This document shows, piece after piece, positions 27,598-37,137 of a stretch of 64,000 nucleotides of DNA. The notes under the pieces are model-generated. The model was not told the DNA's origin and did no database searches. It saw only the letters and a program-made list of their open reading frames with translations. The DNA comes from Halorubrum sp. CSM-61 (GTDB lineage Archaea; Halobacteriota; Halobacteria; Halobacteriales; Haloferacaceae). The first letter of the stretch is position 1. Every line of letters begins with the position of its first letter. The translations under genes and the position numbers were made by a program. The stretch is taken from the NCBI RefSeq assembly GCF_003781945.1, contig NZ_RJJW01000010.1, positions 62,001 to 126,000 of the forward strand, read 5' to 3'.

Positions 27598-28514
27598 CAC
27601 TCGTACTCGATCGTCGCGGGCGGTTTGTGGGTGACGTCGTAGACGACGCGCGCCACGTTCTCGTTCTCGCCGGTGATCCGGCTCTGGACCCGCTGGAGGG
27701 TGCTCCAGTCGAGCTCCTGGGCGCGCGCGGTCATCCCGTCGCGGCTCTCGACCGAGCGCACGGCGACGACCCAGCCGTGGACGCGGTTGTCACCCTTGAC
27801 GCCGGTCGCCTTCCCGAGCACGGCGGCGAACGCCTGCCACGGGTCGTACTCCTCTAACTCCTCCTCGACGACGTGGGTCGCCTCGCGGGCGACCGCGGCC
27901 TTCTCGGGGGTGACCTCGCCGACGATCCGGACGGCGAGCCCGGGGCCGGGGAACGGCATCCGCTCGGAGATGATCTCCTCTAACCCGAGCGCGCGGGCGA
28001 CCTCGCGGACCTCGTCCTTGTAGAGGTCGCGGACGGGCTCGACGATCCCCTCGAAGTCGACGACCTCGGGGAGCCCGCCGACGTTGTGGTGCGACTTGAT
28101 GTTCCCCTCGGACTCGATGCGGTCGGGGTAGATCGTCCCCTGGACGAGGTAGTCGGCGTCGACGTCGCGGGCGACGGTCTCGAACTCGTCGATGAACCCC
28201 TCGCCGATGACGTGGCGCTTCTCCTCGGGGTCGGTGACGCCGGCGAGGCGGTCGAAGAACCGGTCTTGCGCCTCGATCACCCGCAGCGATTCCATGAAGG
28301 AGAAGGTGTCCCGGATCTCGTCGGTCTCTCCTTTCCGCATCAGCCCCGTGTCGACGTACACCGGGGTGAGCTGGTCGCCGACCGCCTCGTACGCGAGCGT
28401 CGCAGCGACCGACGAGTCGACGCCGCCCGATAAGGCGATCACGGCGTTCGCGTCGCCGATCGCCTCCCGGATCTCCGCTTTCGCCTCCTCGATGAACTCC
28501 TCCGTCTCGACCAT
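27597..28514 (-). CDS. guaAb: GMP synthase, ATP-pyrophosphatase subunit B
   Basis: Converts XMP to GMP using ammonia supplied by a separate glutaminase subunit, as in other archaea with a split GMP synthase. The 305-aa protein has the PP-loop [15 protein letters not shown] near residue 28 and the C-terminal dimerisation domain ending [11 protein letters not shown], a GuaA hallmark. The glutaminase subunit (guaAa) is not in the window. The start follows the pyrG stop directly, forming a pyrG-guaAb-DUF7126 unit. Confidence 0.95.
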   Translation of the reverse strand: MVETEEFIEEAKAEIREAIGDANAVIALSGGVDSSVAATLAYEAVGDQLTPVYVDTGLMRKGETDEIRDTFSFMESLRVIEAQDRFFDRLAGVTDPEEKRHVIGEGFIDEFETVARDVDADYLVQGTIYPDRIESEGNIKSHHNVGGLPEVVDFEGIVEPVRDLYKDEVREVARALGLEEIISERMPFPGPGLAVRIVGEVTPEKAAVAREATHVVEEELEEYDPWQAFAAVLGKATGVKGDNRVHGWVVAVRSVESRDGMTARAQELDWSTLQRVQSRITGENENVARVVYDVTHKPPATIEYE

Positions 28515-30170
28515 CTATAGCCTCACGTCCGCGTTCCGCTCGGTTGTGTCCGTCGATCCCAGCGCCGCCTCGACGAGGGCGACGAACGGCGGGCTGGCGC
28601 GGTCCGGCCGCGACCGGAACTCGGGGTGCGCCTGCGTGCCGAAGAAGAACGGGTGGTCGCGGCGTTCGAGGATCTCCATCCGGTTGTCGGCCCGGCCGGA
28701 GAACGTCAGCCCGTCGGCCTCGAGCTCCTCGATGTACTCGGGGTTCACCTCGTAGCGGTGGCGGTGGCGCTCCGTACAGGAGTCGGCGTCGTACACCCGC
28801 GCCGCCAGCGTGCCGGGCTCGATGTCGGTCTCGTGGGCGCCGAGCCGCATCGTCCCGCCCATGTCCTCGGTCTCGTACTGCTCGGGGAGGAGATCGATGA
28901 CGGGGTGGGGCGTGTCGGGGTCGATCTCGGCTGAGTGGGCGCCCTCCAACCCGAGCACGTTGCGCGCGTGCTCGACGACCGCCATCTGGAAGCCCAAGCA
29001 GAGCCCGAGGAAGGGCACGTCGTTCTCGCGGGCGTACCGGACCGCCTCGAGCTTCCCGTCCGTCCCGCGAGAGCCGAACCCGCCGGGGACGACGACCGCG
29101 TCGGCCGACGCGAGCCGTTCCTCGTGGCGGTCCGTGGTCTCGTCGGCGTCGACCCACAGCACGTTCACCTCGGTCTCCGTCTGGATCCCCGCGTGTTTCA
29201 GCGCCTCGTGGATCGACATGTACGCGTCTTCGAGGGCGTACTTGCCGACCAAGGCCACGTCGATCTCCTCCTCGCGGTCGCGGGTGACGAGCTCGCGCCA
29301 CTCCGTCGAGCGCTCCGCCTTCGGGAGCGCCTCGTCGGCGAGCCCGAGCCGCTCCATCACGTACTCGTCTAACCCCTCGTCTTCGACCATCAGCGGGACG
29401 TGGTAGATGTCCTCGACGTCGGGGTTCGAGAAGACGGCGTCCGTGGGCACGTCGCAGAACAAGGCGATCTTCTCTTTGGTCTCGGGGTCGAGCCGGTCCT
29501 CGGAGCGCCCGACGAGGATGTCCGGCTGGAGCCCGATCGAGCGCAGCTCCTTCACCGAGTGCTGGGTCGGCTTCGTCTTCTGCTCGCCGTTCTTCGAGTA
29601 GGGGACCAGGGTGACGTGGGTAAAGAGGATGTCCTCGTCGTCCTCCTCGTGGGCGAACTGGCGCAGGGCTTCGAGGAAGGGCATCGACTCGATGTCGCCG
29701 ACCGTCCCGCCGATCTCGATCAGACAGACGTCGCTCCCCTCGGCGGCCTCCCGGATGCGCCGCTTGATGTCGTCGGTGACGTGGGGGATGATCTGGACGG
29801 TCTTGCCGAGGTAGTCGCCGGCGCGCTCGCGCTCGATGACGTGCTGGTAGGTCTTTCCCGTGGTGACGTTGTGGTCGAACGTCATGTCGGTGCCGAGGAA
29901 GCGCTCGTAGTTGCCCAAGTCGAGGTCGACCTCGCCGCCGTCCTTTAAGACGTACACCTCGCCGTGCTCGTACGGGTTCATCGTCCCGGCGTCGACGTTG
30001 AGGTAGGGGTCCACCTTCACGGCGGTGACGTCGAAGCCCGCGTTCGCGAGGAGGCGCCCGGTGCTGGCGGCGGTGATGCCCTTGCCCAGCCCGGACATCA
30101 CCCCGCCCGTGACGAACACGAACTTCCGACCCAGCGAGGGGTCGTACCCGGTGTCGGGATCCGTTGGCAT
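28515..30170 (-). CDS. pyrG: CTP synthase
   Basis: Makes CTP from UTP, ATP and glutamine; 551 aa, the usual length. The N-terminal synthase domain starts [20 protein letters not shown] with the P-loop-like nucleotide site, and contains [19 protein letters not shown]. The C-terminal class I glutamine amidotransferase has the nucleophile Cys in [10 protein letters not shown] and the His-Glu pair in [10 protein letters not shown]. It is the first gene of the pyrG-guaAb unit, which couples two amination steps of nucleotide synthesis. Confidence 0.97.
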   Translation of the reverse strand: MPTDPDTGYDPSLGRKFVFVTGGVMSGLGKGITAASTGRLLANAGFDVTAVKVDPYLNVDAGTMNPYEHGEVYVLKDGGEVDLDLGNYERFLGTDMTFDHNVTTGKTYQHVIERERAGDYLGKTVQIIPHVTDDIKRRIREAAEGSDVCLIEIGGTVGDIESMPFLEALRQFAHEEDDEDILFTHVTLVPYSKNGEQKTKPTQHSVKELRSIGLQPDILVGRSEDRLDPETKEKIALFCDVPTDAVFSNPDVEDIYHVPLMVEDEGLDEYVMERLGLADEALPKAERSTEWRELVTRDREEEIDVALVGKYALEDAYMSIHEALKHAGIQTETEVNVLWVDADETTDRHEERLASADAVVVPGGFGSRGTDGKLEAVRYARENDVPFLGLCLGFQMAVVEHARNVLGLEGAHSAEIDPDTPHPVIDLLPEQYETEDMGGTMRLGAHETDIEPGTLAARVYDADSCTERHRHRYEVNPEYIEELEADGLTFSGRADNRMEILERRDHPFFFGTQAHPEFRSRPDRASPPFVALVEAALGSTDTTERNADVRL

Positions 30171-30357
30171 ATCGACCGTCCGTCAGGGGCCGGCAAAACC
30201 GTTTCGGACCCTCCGTTTCGGTCGACGCTCGTGGCGTTTCGGCGACAGGTGGGCGGGGGAGTGGGGAAGCGGCGGGGCGGGGGCGCGACGGAGCGACCGA
30301 AGGGGCGCGACGGGCCGAAAAGCACTCACGGAAGGCGGTCCACGGCCCAGCTACACC

Positions 30358-30789
30358 ATGAACTGGTCCCCGGTCCCTCCCGCGGTCGCGGCCGTCGTCG
30401 CGGCCGCGATCAGCGTCACGCGTCGCGTTCCGACGGTCGTGATGGAGTCGTCGATCGGCGTCCCCGGGCCGCGCGCGCTCAGCCTGTACACGCTCGGGGG
30501 ACGCTTCGCCGCGTTCGTCCTCGTCTACGGGCTACTTCTCGGCGTCGCGTATCGGGCAGGTCGCCACGGCGGCGACGCGGTCGACGCGCGGGCGACGACG
30601 CTGGCAACCGGCGCCATCGGTGGACTCGCGTACCTCGTCGGAACCACCGCGGTGCTACTGTGGGCGGGCCCCAGTCACGAAGCGATTTCGGCCGTCGGCG
30701 CGCTCGGCGCCGCGGTCGCCGTCGGCGTCCAGTTCGCCGTCGTCGCGTTCGCCGGACTCGCGCTGGGTCGATCACTTATAAATGACTGA
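30358..30789 (+). CDS. Small hydrophobic membrane protein
   Basis: A 143-aa protein with about four membrane helices (residues about 6-20, 40-60, 80-102 and 112-137). No family or motif recognised. Its last codons (SLIND) are read from CACTTATAAAT, the first TATA-like box of element copy D, so its C-terminus may have been set by the repeat. Divergent from pyrG. The ATG at 30358 is the only start that keeps the first helix near the N-terminus. Confidence 0.6.
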   Translation: MNWSPVPPAVAAVVAAAISVTRRVPTVVMESSIGVPGPRALSLYTLGGRFAAFVLVYGLLLGVAYRAGRHGGDAVDARATTLATGAIGGLAYLVGTTAVLLWAGPSHEAISAVGALGAAVAVGVQFAVVAFAGLALGRSLIND

Positions 30790-31256
30790 TTCCGGATCGA
30801 CTGTACACTCTGCCAAGGCCCCAATCACCCGGCCGTGCGTGACTGTTTATAAGTCCCCGATCGACGCGAACGCCGCCAAAGCCCCAGTCGCTCGGTAGTA
30901 CGCTAACGTTGCTGCTTATAAACTCCCGATCGACACGAACGCCGCTAAAGCCCCAGTCGCGAGGGCTCGCGTGACTCGCTGTGCTCCTCGACCGCTCACT
31001 TCGTTCGCGGTCTGCGGTGCTTCCGTCGTCAGGCTTCGCCCTCGCGACTGCCCCTTTGAGTCCCACCCGCCCGCACAGCACCGCACCTCACGCCTCCCCA
31101 GCCTCGTCGGCGCGGCGCTTATAAGCGCCGCGCCGAGCTCCCTCGCACGTGCTGTCTCGCGCCCTCTCGGGCGCTCGCAGGCACGCGCCACCGCATCTGT
31201 TGGTGTAGCTCAGCATCTGGACGTGGCTGCTTCCCTCGATCCGGTTTATAAATAGC
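30773..31256 (+). repeat. Dispersed multi-hairpin element, copy D, diverged
   Basis: Three related 5' modules with TATA-like boxes (TTATAAATG, TTTATAAGTC and CTTATAAACT), each followed by a version of CCAAAGCCCCAGTCG; the first is degenerate (CCAAGGCCCCAATCA). Stem 1 is perfect for 12 bp (AGTCGCGAGGGC with GCCCTCGCGACT) and imperfect beyond. Stem 2 is a perfect 28-bp palindrome centred on CTTATAAG at about 31119. Stem 3 is GCGCCC, loop TCTC, GGGCGC. Flank pairs CGTGC and GCACG around stem 3 replace CGCGC and GCGCG of copy A. The terminal repeats are missing. Confidence 0.78.
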
Positions 31257-31343
31257 CGACGCTGGTCGAGTTCGAGTGGAGTTTTGCGAGGGAAGAGCGC
31301 TCCGAGAGCGGTCTTCCGCATTCGCGCGTTGTGGACGCGCTCA

Positions 31344-31427
31344 TGCGAGGGGAGGGATTTGAACCCACGGACCTCTACAGGAGCGGAGCTTGAATCCGCC
31401 GCCGTTTCCGGGCTTGGCTACCCTCGC
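31344..31427 (-). tRNA. tRNA-Leu (CAA)
   Basis: An 84-nt tRNA with a long variable arm (class II). Acceptor GCGAGGG pairs with CCCTCGC, D-stem GCC pairs with GGC, and the anticodon stem GCGGA/TCCGC closes loop TTCAAGC with anticodon CAA. The T-arm has loop TTCAAAT and one U-U mismatch in its stem. Discriminator A; CCA is not encoded. A TATA-like AAATAAAAAG lies about 28 nt upstream. About 55 nt downstream the last 8 nt of the tRNA recur (31285-31292) after a hairpin. Confidence 0.92.
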
Positions 31428-31513
31428 ACGCGATCCGTCGTTCGACGGCGGTACTTTTTATTTCATCGGTTCCGCGCCGACGAGCGTGACCGGAACCTCG
31501 GACCCCGACGTCG

Positions 31514-32407
31514 TCACATCGCGATCATCCCGACGCCGACGACCGCGAGGAGCGCGGCGACGAGCCGAATTCGGAAGTACCGCTCGCCGAGGATCACCCC
31601 CCCGAGGACGACCGCGACGATCGCCTGCGTGTTGATCACCGGAGAGGCGACGCTCGCGGGCAGCGCCGCGAACGCGACCGTCGTCAGGTGTTCGCCGAGC
31701 GCGACGAGGGCGCCGGCCGCGAGGAACTTCGGCGCGTCGGCTCGGGTCACCGCGGGCGGGGTCCGGACCGCGGCGGGGAGCAGAATCAGCCCGGCGCTCG
31801 CGAGCAGCAGGGGTACCCACAGCGTCCCCGGGATCGCGAGCTCCTGGAGCCCGACCCGCTTCCCGAGGTCGGCGACGGCGTAACACGCCGCGCTCACCAG
31901 CGCGAGCTGGGCGGGCCGGGAGCGGACCGCGCTCGCGAGCGGCGCGATCAGGCTTCCGGGCTCGTAGTTGGCGACGTACACCGCGGCGGTGGCGACGACG
32001 ACCCCGGCCACCTGTATCGGCGCGAGCACCTCGCCGAGCAGCAGCACCTCCAGCGGGAGCACGAACATGGGGACGACCTTGTTGATCGGAGTCACGTACG
32101 ACACGTCGCCCTCGTCGATAGCCCGGAGGAAGAGGACGAACGCGGACGCGGTCGCCGCCGCGGTGCCGGCGACGACGGCGACGGCGGCGGGGTCGACGCC
32201 GGCCGCCGCCCGGGCGACGCCGTCGATCCCGCCGGGAGGGAGATCGGTCGTCGCGAATGTCACCGGGAGGAACCACGCGATCGCCGAGGCGTTGATCAGC
32301 ACCGTGAGCCCGGCGGGCGGGTACCCCGAGAACGAGCGCTTGAGCACGAAGATGTAGGTCCCCCAGACGACCGCGGCGCCGATCGCGGAGAGGAGGCCGG
32401 CGTCCAT
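31514..32407 (-). CDS. DMT-superfamily (EamA) transporter
   Basis: A 297-aa membrane protein with about ten helices in two EamA repeats, beginning [20 protein letters not shown]. The repeat signature near the end of each half is visible ([20 protein letters not shown] and [20 protein letters not shown]). Substrate unknown; the family exports amino acids, sugars or metabolites. The ATG at 32407 starts directly at helix 1; longer frames are rejected. It is upstream of tRNA-Leu on the same strand but has a separate promoter. Confidence 0.88.
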   Translation of the reverse strand: MDAGLLSAIGAAVVWGTYIFVLKRSFSGYPPAGLTVLINASAIAWFLPVTFATTDLPPGGIDGVARAAAGVDPAAVAVVAGTAAATASAFVLFLRAIDEGDVSYVTPINKVVPMFVLPLEVLLLGEVLAPIQVAGVVVATAAVYVANYEPGSLIAPLASAVRSRPAQLALVSAACYAVADLGKRVGLQELAIPGTLWVPLLLASAGLILLPAAVRTPPAVTRADAPKFLAAGALVALGEHLTTVAFAALPASVASPVINTQAIVAVVLGGVILGERYFRIRLVAALLAVVGVGMIAM

Positions 32408-32489
32408 TGCCCGACCCGACGCCCGGCGGGGGAAAGAACCGTTCGATCCCCGCGAAACGGTTAGGTCGCTGCGGGCGCGACGCGTTCCC

Positions 32490-33068
32490 ATGGACGACCA
32501 CACCCGCGATCCCGGCGTCGCCCCGCCGCTCGGGAACCCGACCGGGTGGCACGCGGCGGGCGAGGGCGCCGCGGACGAGGGCGCTGACGCCGGCGCTGGC
32601 GACGGCGCGGCCGACAGCGACCCGGTGGCCGACGCGCGGATCGCCGGCGGCCACTGGGAGCACGCCACCCTCCGGCGCGCGACCGAGCACGGCGTCCGGC
32701 TGTTCAACGCCGGCGCGTACCACGAATCGCACGACTGCTTCGAAGACGAGTGGTATAACTACGGCAGCGGCACCGCCGAGAGCGCCTTCTGCCACGGGAT
32801 GGTGCAGGTCGCGGCGGGCGCGTACAAGCGGGCCGACTTCGGGAACGACGACGGGATGCGGTCGCTGTTCGAGACCGCGCTGGAGTACCTTCGGGGGCTC
32901 CCCGGCGACTTCTACGGGGTCGATCTCGACGAGGTCCGGGCGACCCTCCGGGCCGCGCTCGACGACCCGACCGCCATCGACGGGTGGCGGATCGCCATCG
33001 ACGGCGCCCGCCCGGAGGCGTACCCGGCCGACTACGAGTACGCGGAGCGGATCGACGAGGCACACTAA
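32490..33068 (+). CDS. DUF309 domain protein
   Basis: A 192-aa protein with a disordered acidic N-terminus (to about residue 55) and an all-helical DUF309 domain. The signature is [19 protein letters not shown] (about 71-89) followed by the [14 protein letters not shown] helix. The family function is unknown; conserved His, Glu and Trp residues could form a metal or ligand site. A second family member is at 41825-42505. Divergent from the DMT transporter. Confidence 0.85.
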   Translation: MDDHTRDPGVAPPLGNPTGWHAAGEGAADEGADAGAGDGAADSDPVADARIAGGHWEHATLRRATEHGVRLFNAGAYHESHDCFEDEWYNYGSGTAESAFCHGMVQVAAGAYKRADFGNDDGMRSLFETALEYLRGLPGDFYGVDLDEVRATLRAALDDPTAIDGWRIAIDGARPEAYPADYEYAERIDEAH

Positions 33069-33154
33069 CGGGTCGACGAGGAGCACTGGAACGAGGACGC
33101 TGCGTCGCGGCCGCGATCCGAACGCCACTTATCGGCGGGACCCCTCTCGGTCGT

Positions 33155-33958
33155 ATGGACGTTCACGATCTGGGCGAGGGCGAGCCGGAGGTCGCGGTCG
33201 TCGGCGCGATCCACGGCGACGAGCCCTGCGGCGCCCGCGCGGTCCGACGGCTCCGCGACGCCGACCTCGACGTCGAGCGCCCGGTCCGGCTGATCCTCGC
33301 CAACGAGGCGGCGCTCGACGCCGGGACCCGCTACCTCGACGACGACCTGAATCGGGTGTTCCCCGGCGATCCGGACGCCGAATCGCACGAGGAACGACTT
33401 GCCGCCGAGCTGCTCGACGCGCTGGAGGGCTGTTCCACGCTCGCGATCCACTCGACGCAGTCGTACGCCGAGCCGTTCGCGGTCGTCGACTCGATGGACG
33501 AGGTCGCCCGCGCGGTCGCCCCGCACCTCCCGGTCGACGCCGTGATCCAGACCGACGCGTTCACCGAGGGGCGGCTCATCGAACACCCGCACACGCTCGA
33601 AGTGGAGGCCGGCCTGCAGGGCTCCGACGCCGCCGCCGACAACGCCTACTGGCTCGCGCGGGCATTCCTGGCGGCGACGGGCACCACCCCCGCGCCCGGC
33701 GCCGACGACGTGGTCGACGCCGGCGGGCGCGAGGACGTGGCGGTGTTCCGGCTCCGCGACCGGATCCCCAAGCCGGACGCCGACGTGTACGAGGTGTTCG
33801 CGCGCAACTTCGAGCGCGTCGAGGCCGGCGAGGCGTTCGCGGCCGCCGACGACGAGCAGCTCCGCGCCGACGATCCGTTCTACCCGGTGTTGCTGTCGCC
33901 GTACGGCTACCGCGACCAGTTCGGCTACGTCGCGGATCGGGTCGGCACGATCGAGTGA
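33155..33958 (+). CDS. Succinylglutamate desuccinylase/aspartoacylase-family zinc hydrolase
   Basis: A 267-aa M14-like amidohydrolase. The zinc motif is GAIHGDEPCGARAV (His and Glu ligands, residues about 18-31), DDDLNRVFPGD is the Asn-Arg substrate region, the third ligand is in LAIHSTQS, and the catalytic Glu is in TLEVEAG. The family removes acyl groups from amino-acid-like substrates; the substrate here is unknown. The ATG at 33155 is used because it gives a normal N-terminus; upstream frame is low-complexity. Confidence 0.85.
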   Translation: MDVHDLGEGEPEVAVVGAIHGDEPCGARAVRRLRDADLDVERPVRLILANEAALDAGTRYLDDDLNRVFPGDPDAESHEERLAAELLDALEGCSTLAIHSTQSYAEPFAVVDSMDEVARAVAPHLPVDAVIQTDAFTEGRLIEHPHTLEVEAGLQGSDAAADNAYWLARAFLAATGTTPAPGADDVVDAGGREDVAVFRLRDRIPKPDADVYEVFARNFERVEAGEAFAAADDEQLRADDPFYPVLLSPYGYRDQFGYVADRVGTIE

Positions 33959-33974
33959 GGGGAGGAGTCGGCGG

Positions 33975-34373
33975 CTACTCGACCAGTTCGATCTCGTCGT
34001 CGCCGTTCGGCACCGCGCAGACGAATGCCCCCGGCTCCTCGCTCTCGTTCCGGTACCAGTGCTCGACGCCAGCCGGGATGAGGAGGGCGTCACCGGGCCC
34101 CACGACGTGCTCCTCCTCGCCGATCCCGACGACGTACTCGCCGGCGAGCACGTACTGCTCGTGTTCGACCGCGTTCGTGTGGCGCGGGACCGCTGCGCCC
34201 GCCGCGAGCTCGAACCGCCGCATCGCGAAGTTCGGGGCGCCGTCCGACGCGTCGAGGAGGACGCCCTTCCGGAGCCCGTCGGCGGCGTCGACCGCCTCGT
34301 AGTCGATCTCGTCGCCGCGCTTCACGACGGGAGCCAGTCCCGCGGTCGGCGCGTCGTCGGTGGTGTCGCTCAT
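33975..34373 (-). CDS. Cupin-domain protein
   Basis: A 132-aa single-domain cupin. Metal-binding motif 1 is PRHTNAVEHEQYVLAGEYVV (residues about 63-82), and motif 2 is PGDALLIPAGVEHWYRN (about 93-109). A beta-barrel metalloprotein, possibly a sugar isomerase-like enzyme or small-molecule sensor; no specific function can be assigned. Convergent with the deacylase gene at 33155. Confidence 0.85.
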   Translation of the reverse strand: MSDTTDDAPTAGLAPVVKRGDEIDYEAVDAADGLRKGVLLDASDGAPNFAMRRFELAAGAAVPRHTNAVEHEQYVLAGEYVVGIGEEEHVVGPGDALLIPAGVEHWYRNESEEPGAFVCAVPNGDDEIELVE

Positions 34374-34499
34374 ACCGGTCGATCGCCGAGCGGCGGCTTA
34401 TAAGCGGCGGGGACTCATCGCCGCGTCGTCGCTCCGCCGCTTCCCCGTCACCCCGACGTCGCCCCGACGTTTAACCACCTACCCACCCAACCCGCGGGT

Positions 34500-35687
34500 A
34501 TGCGTGGAATCAAGGTCGGGACGGTGCTGGGGATCCCGGTCAGGCTCAACTGGACGTTTCTGATCGTACTGCCGCTCTTCGCCTACCTCATCGGTTCGCA
34601 GGTCGGGACGATCGCCGAGGTGATGAACGAGGCGCTCGGCGCCGGGATCGACCCGGCCGCGCTCGCGGGGGGATTCACGCCGTGGGCGCTCGGACTGGCG
34701 GCCGCGCTCGGGCTGTTCGGCGGCGTCCTCCTCCACGAGTTCGGCCACTCGATCGTCGCCATGCGGTACGGCTACGAGATCGAGTCGATCACCCTGTGGC
34801 TGCTCGGCGGGCTCGCCAGCTTCACCGAGTTCCCCGAGGACTGGAAACACGAGTTCTGGATCGCGATCGCGGGACCGGTCGTCAGCGTCGCGGTCGGAAT
34901 CGCCTGTTTCGGCGTGTTCCTGCTCGCACCGGTCGGCTCGAACGCCGTGCTGTTCGTGTTCGGCTACCTCGCGCTGTTGAACGTCGTGCTCGCGGTGTTC
35001 AACATGCTCCCCGCCTTCCCGATGGACGGGGGGCGCGTCCTCCGGGCGCTCCTCGCGCGGAACCAGCCGCACGCGCAGGCGACCCAGCGCGCCGCCGGGA
35101 TCGGAAAGGCGTTCGCGTTTCTGATGGGCATCTTCGGGCTGTTCTCCGGCCAGCTACTGCTGATCGTGTTGGCCTTCTTCATCTACATCGCCGCCTCCGG
35201 CGAGGCCCAGCAGACGACCCTGAAGGCCGCCTTCGAGGACGTCACCGTCGCCGACGTGATGACCCGCCGCGAGGACCTCCACACCGTCACCGAGGACGCC
35301 TCGGTCGCGGAGCTGATGAGCCGGATGTTCGAGGAGCGCCACACCGGCTACCCCGTGCTCCGCCGCGGCGACCTCGTCGGCATGGTGACCTTGGAAGACG
35401 CTCGGTCCGTTCAGGAGGTCGAGCGGGACGCCTACACGGTCGAGGACGTGATGGAGACCGACATCGTCGGCGTGGGTCCCGAGGCCGACGCGATGACCGC
35501 GCTCCAGACGATGCAGGAGAACGACGTCGGGCGGCTCCCGGTCGTCGACCGGAACGAGGAGCTGGTCGGGATCATCTCCCGCACGGACCTGATGACCGCG
35601 TTCAACATCATCCAGACGGGCGGCACCCCGAGCATCATCAGCGGCCGCCAGCAGCAGCAGCCCGAGGGCGGTCCCGGCGTGTTCTGA
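34500..35687 (+). CDS. Site-2 protease-like M50 metalloprotease with two CBS domains
   Basis: A 395-aa intramembrane zinc protease. About six helices fill residues 15-235. The zinc motif HEFGH is at about 79-83 inside a helix, and the third ligand is in NMLPAFPMDGGR near residue 170-180. The C-terminal part has paired CBS domains (about 248-305 and 312-375), which may sense adenine nucleotides and control proteolysis. Archaeal members cut membrane-bound regulators, but no target is evident here. Confidence 0.9.
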   Translation: MRGIKVGTVLGIPVRLNWTFLIVLPLFAYLIGSQVGTIAEVMNEALGAGIDPAALAGGFTPWALGLAAALGLFGGVLLHEFGHSIVAMRYGYEIESITLWLLGGLASFTEFPEDWKHEFWIAIAGPVVSVAVGIACFGVFLLAPVGSNAVLFVFGYLALLNVVLAVFNMLPAFPMDGGRVLRALLARNQPHAQATQRAAGIGKAFAFLMGIFGLFSGQLLLIVLAFFIYIAASGEAQQTTLKAAFEDVTVADVMTRREDLHTVTEDASVAELMSRMFEERHTGYPVLRRGDLVGMVTLEDARSVQEVERDAYTVEDVMETDIVGVGPEADAMTALQTMQENDVGRLPVVDRNEELVGIISRTDLMTAFNIIQTGGTPSIISGRQQQQPEGGPGVF

Positions 35688-35719
35688 GGGCGACGGGGCT
35701 GGTCGCTGAACGCTCCTTT

Positions 35720-36169
35720 TGATCGATAGCGGGAGTACGTCTCGCACGTTAGTTGATCGAGGTTTTATACGTGATCGGGTGACGTTGCTAGCGGCTGTTT
35801 ATAAGCGAACTGCGATGCTACGGTGGAGGCTTCCAAAGCCCCAGCCGTGAGGGCGGCGCACGCTTGCTGCGCTCCTCAGTCGCTCGTTTCACTCGCTCCC
35901 TGTGGTGCTTACGTCGCCTGCGCCGCCCTCACGGCTGCCCCTTTGAGTCCCGCCCCGCACAGCAACGCGCCTCACACCTCCCCAGCCTCGTCGCTGGCGG
36001 CTGTCGCCGCCAGCGACTCCCTCGCGCGTGCTGCTCGGCCGCGAGGCGGCCTCGCAGGCACGCGCCACTGCGTTGTAGCTTTAAAAGCGATCATCGGCGT
36101 CACTCACGGTTGCTTTTAAATATTAAAGCGCGGACGCCGATCTGCAATACTCACTCCCGCTATCGATCA
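35720..36169 (+). repeat. Dispersed multi-hairpin element, copy E, 450 bp with perfect terminal inverted repeats
   Basis: Best-preserved copy. TGATCGATAGCGGGAGT (35720-35736) and its exact inverted partner (36153-36169) bound the element. Inside are TATA-like boxes TTTTATACG and TTTATAAGC, the CAAAGCCCCAGCCG box, stem 1 with 18-bp perfect arms (AGCCGTGAGGGCGGCGCA and its complement), the GGCTGCCCCTTTGAGTCCC linker, stem 2 with 12-bp arms and loop TGTC, and stem 3 GGCCGC, loop GAG, GGCGGCC-type pairing. Conserved 3' part CGATCTGCAATACTCACTCC ends at the terminal repeat. No transposase gene and no clear target-site duplication were seen. Confidence 0.88.
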
Positions 36170-36239
36170 TCCCTCAGTCTGTACCGACGAGGGAGGGCGA
36201 CAACGATCAATTACAGAGAGTTTCAACAGCGCCGATCAC

Positions 36240-37037
36240 TTATAAATACGCGAGCGGGACCATCAGCAGGGCGCCGAGCGCGATCCCGCCGGCGAGCACC
36301 GGCTTCCCGCCGCGAGGGAGGTCCGCCCCCGTTTCGAGCGCCTCGGGGATGAACTCGGAGAGGACGAGGTAGATCATCGCGCCCGCCGCGAAGCCGAAGC
36401 CGTACGGGAGGAACTCGCGGGCGTAGCGGACGAACGCGAACGCGACGACCGCGCCGATCGGCTGCGGCAGGCTGGAGAACACCGCCCACCACACCATCTT
36501 CCACTTCGAGACGCCCATCGCGCGCAGCGGGATGGAGATGGCGGTCCCCTCGGGGACGTTGTGGATCGAGATCGCGAGCGTCATGAACACCGCTAAAAGC
36601 GGCACCGTGAACCCGAGCAGCTGCGTCCCGCCTTCTAACCCGAGGTCCGCGAAGGAGACGCCGACGGCGACCCCCTCCGGGAAGCTGTGGACCGTCAGCA
36701 CGCCGAGGATCAGGACGAGCTTCTTGAAGTCGGCCTCCTCGTACTCTTTCGGGTCGATCTCGGCGTCCATCAACACGTCGTGCGCGAGGACGACGAGGGC
36801 CACGCCGGCGAGCATGCCGATCCCGATCTCGACGGGCGTCCCCTCGGCGAGCCCCTCGTCGACGAGCCCGAACAGCGACGCCGCCACCATGATCCCGGAG
36901 GCGAACCCCCACAGCGCCACGTTACCGCGGTCGCTGATCGACTCGAAGAAGAAGAAGGGGAGCGCGCCGATACCCGTCGCCAGCGCCGTGATCAGCCCCG
37001 CGACGAAGACGAACGCGAACGCGTCGAGCGCGACCAT
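36240..37037 (-). CDS. ZIP-family divalent metal transporter
   Basis: A 265-aa membrane protein with about eight helices that probably moves zinc or another divalent metal into the cytoplasm. The two metal-binding helix motifs are HSFPEGVAVG (about residue 117) and HNVPEGTAIS (about 161), both complete. The ATG at 37037 is chosen because a TTATTAAG box lies about 30 nt upstream; a GTG nine codons earlier is rejected. The stop codon lies within a palindromic TTATAA at 36240. Confidence 0.93.
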   Translation of the reverse strand: MVALDAFAFVFVAGLITALATGIGALPFFFFESISDRGNVALWGFASGIMVAASLFGLVDEGLAEGTPVEIGIGMLAGVALVVLAHDVLMDAEIDPKEYEEADFKKLVLILGVLTVHSFPEGVAVGVSFADLGLEGGTQLLGFTVPLLAVFMTLAISIHNVPEGTAISIPLRAMGVSKWKMVWWAVFSSLPQPIGAVVAFAFVRYAREFLPYGFGFAAGAMIYLVLSEFIPEALETGADLPRGGKPVLAGGIALGALLMVPLAYL

Positions 37038-37137
37038 ACGGTCGGCGGTTCGACCGGTCGCCACTTAATAACCGGAGGGGATCCCCACCGGGCGACACCC
37101 GTAGGGTTTTACCCGCCGACGGCGGGAGTACGGACAT

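Noticed and set aside
31285-31292. tRNA-Leu end duplication as a third case of the tRNA-derived modules
   Set aside because: Only 8 nt repeat, the spacing is 59 nt and no T-arm-derived hairpin is present. The hairpin between them could be a plain terminator, so it is not counted as support.
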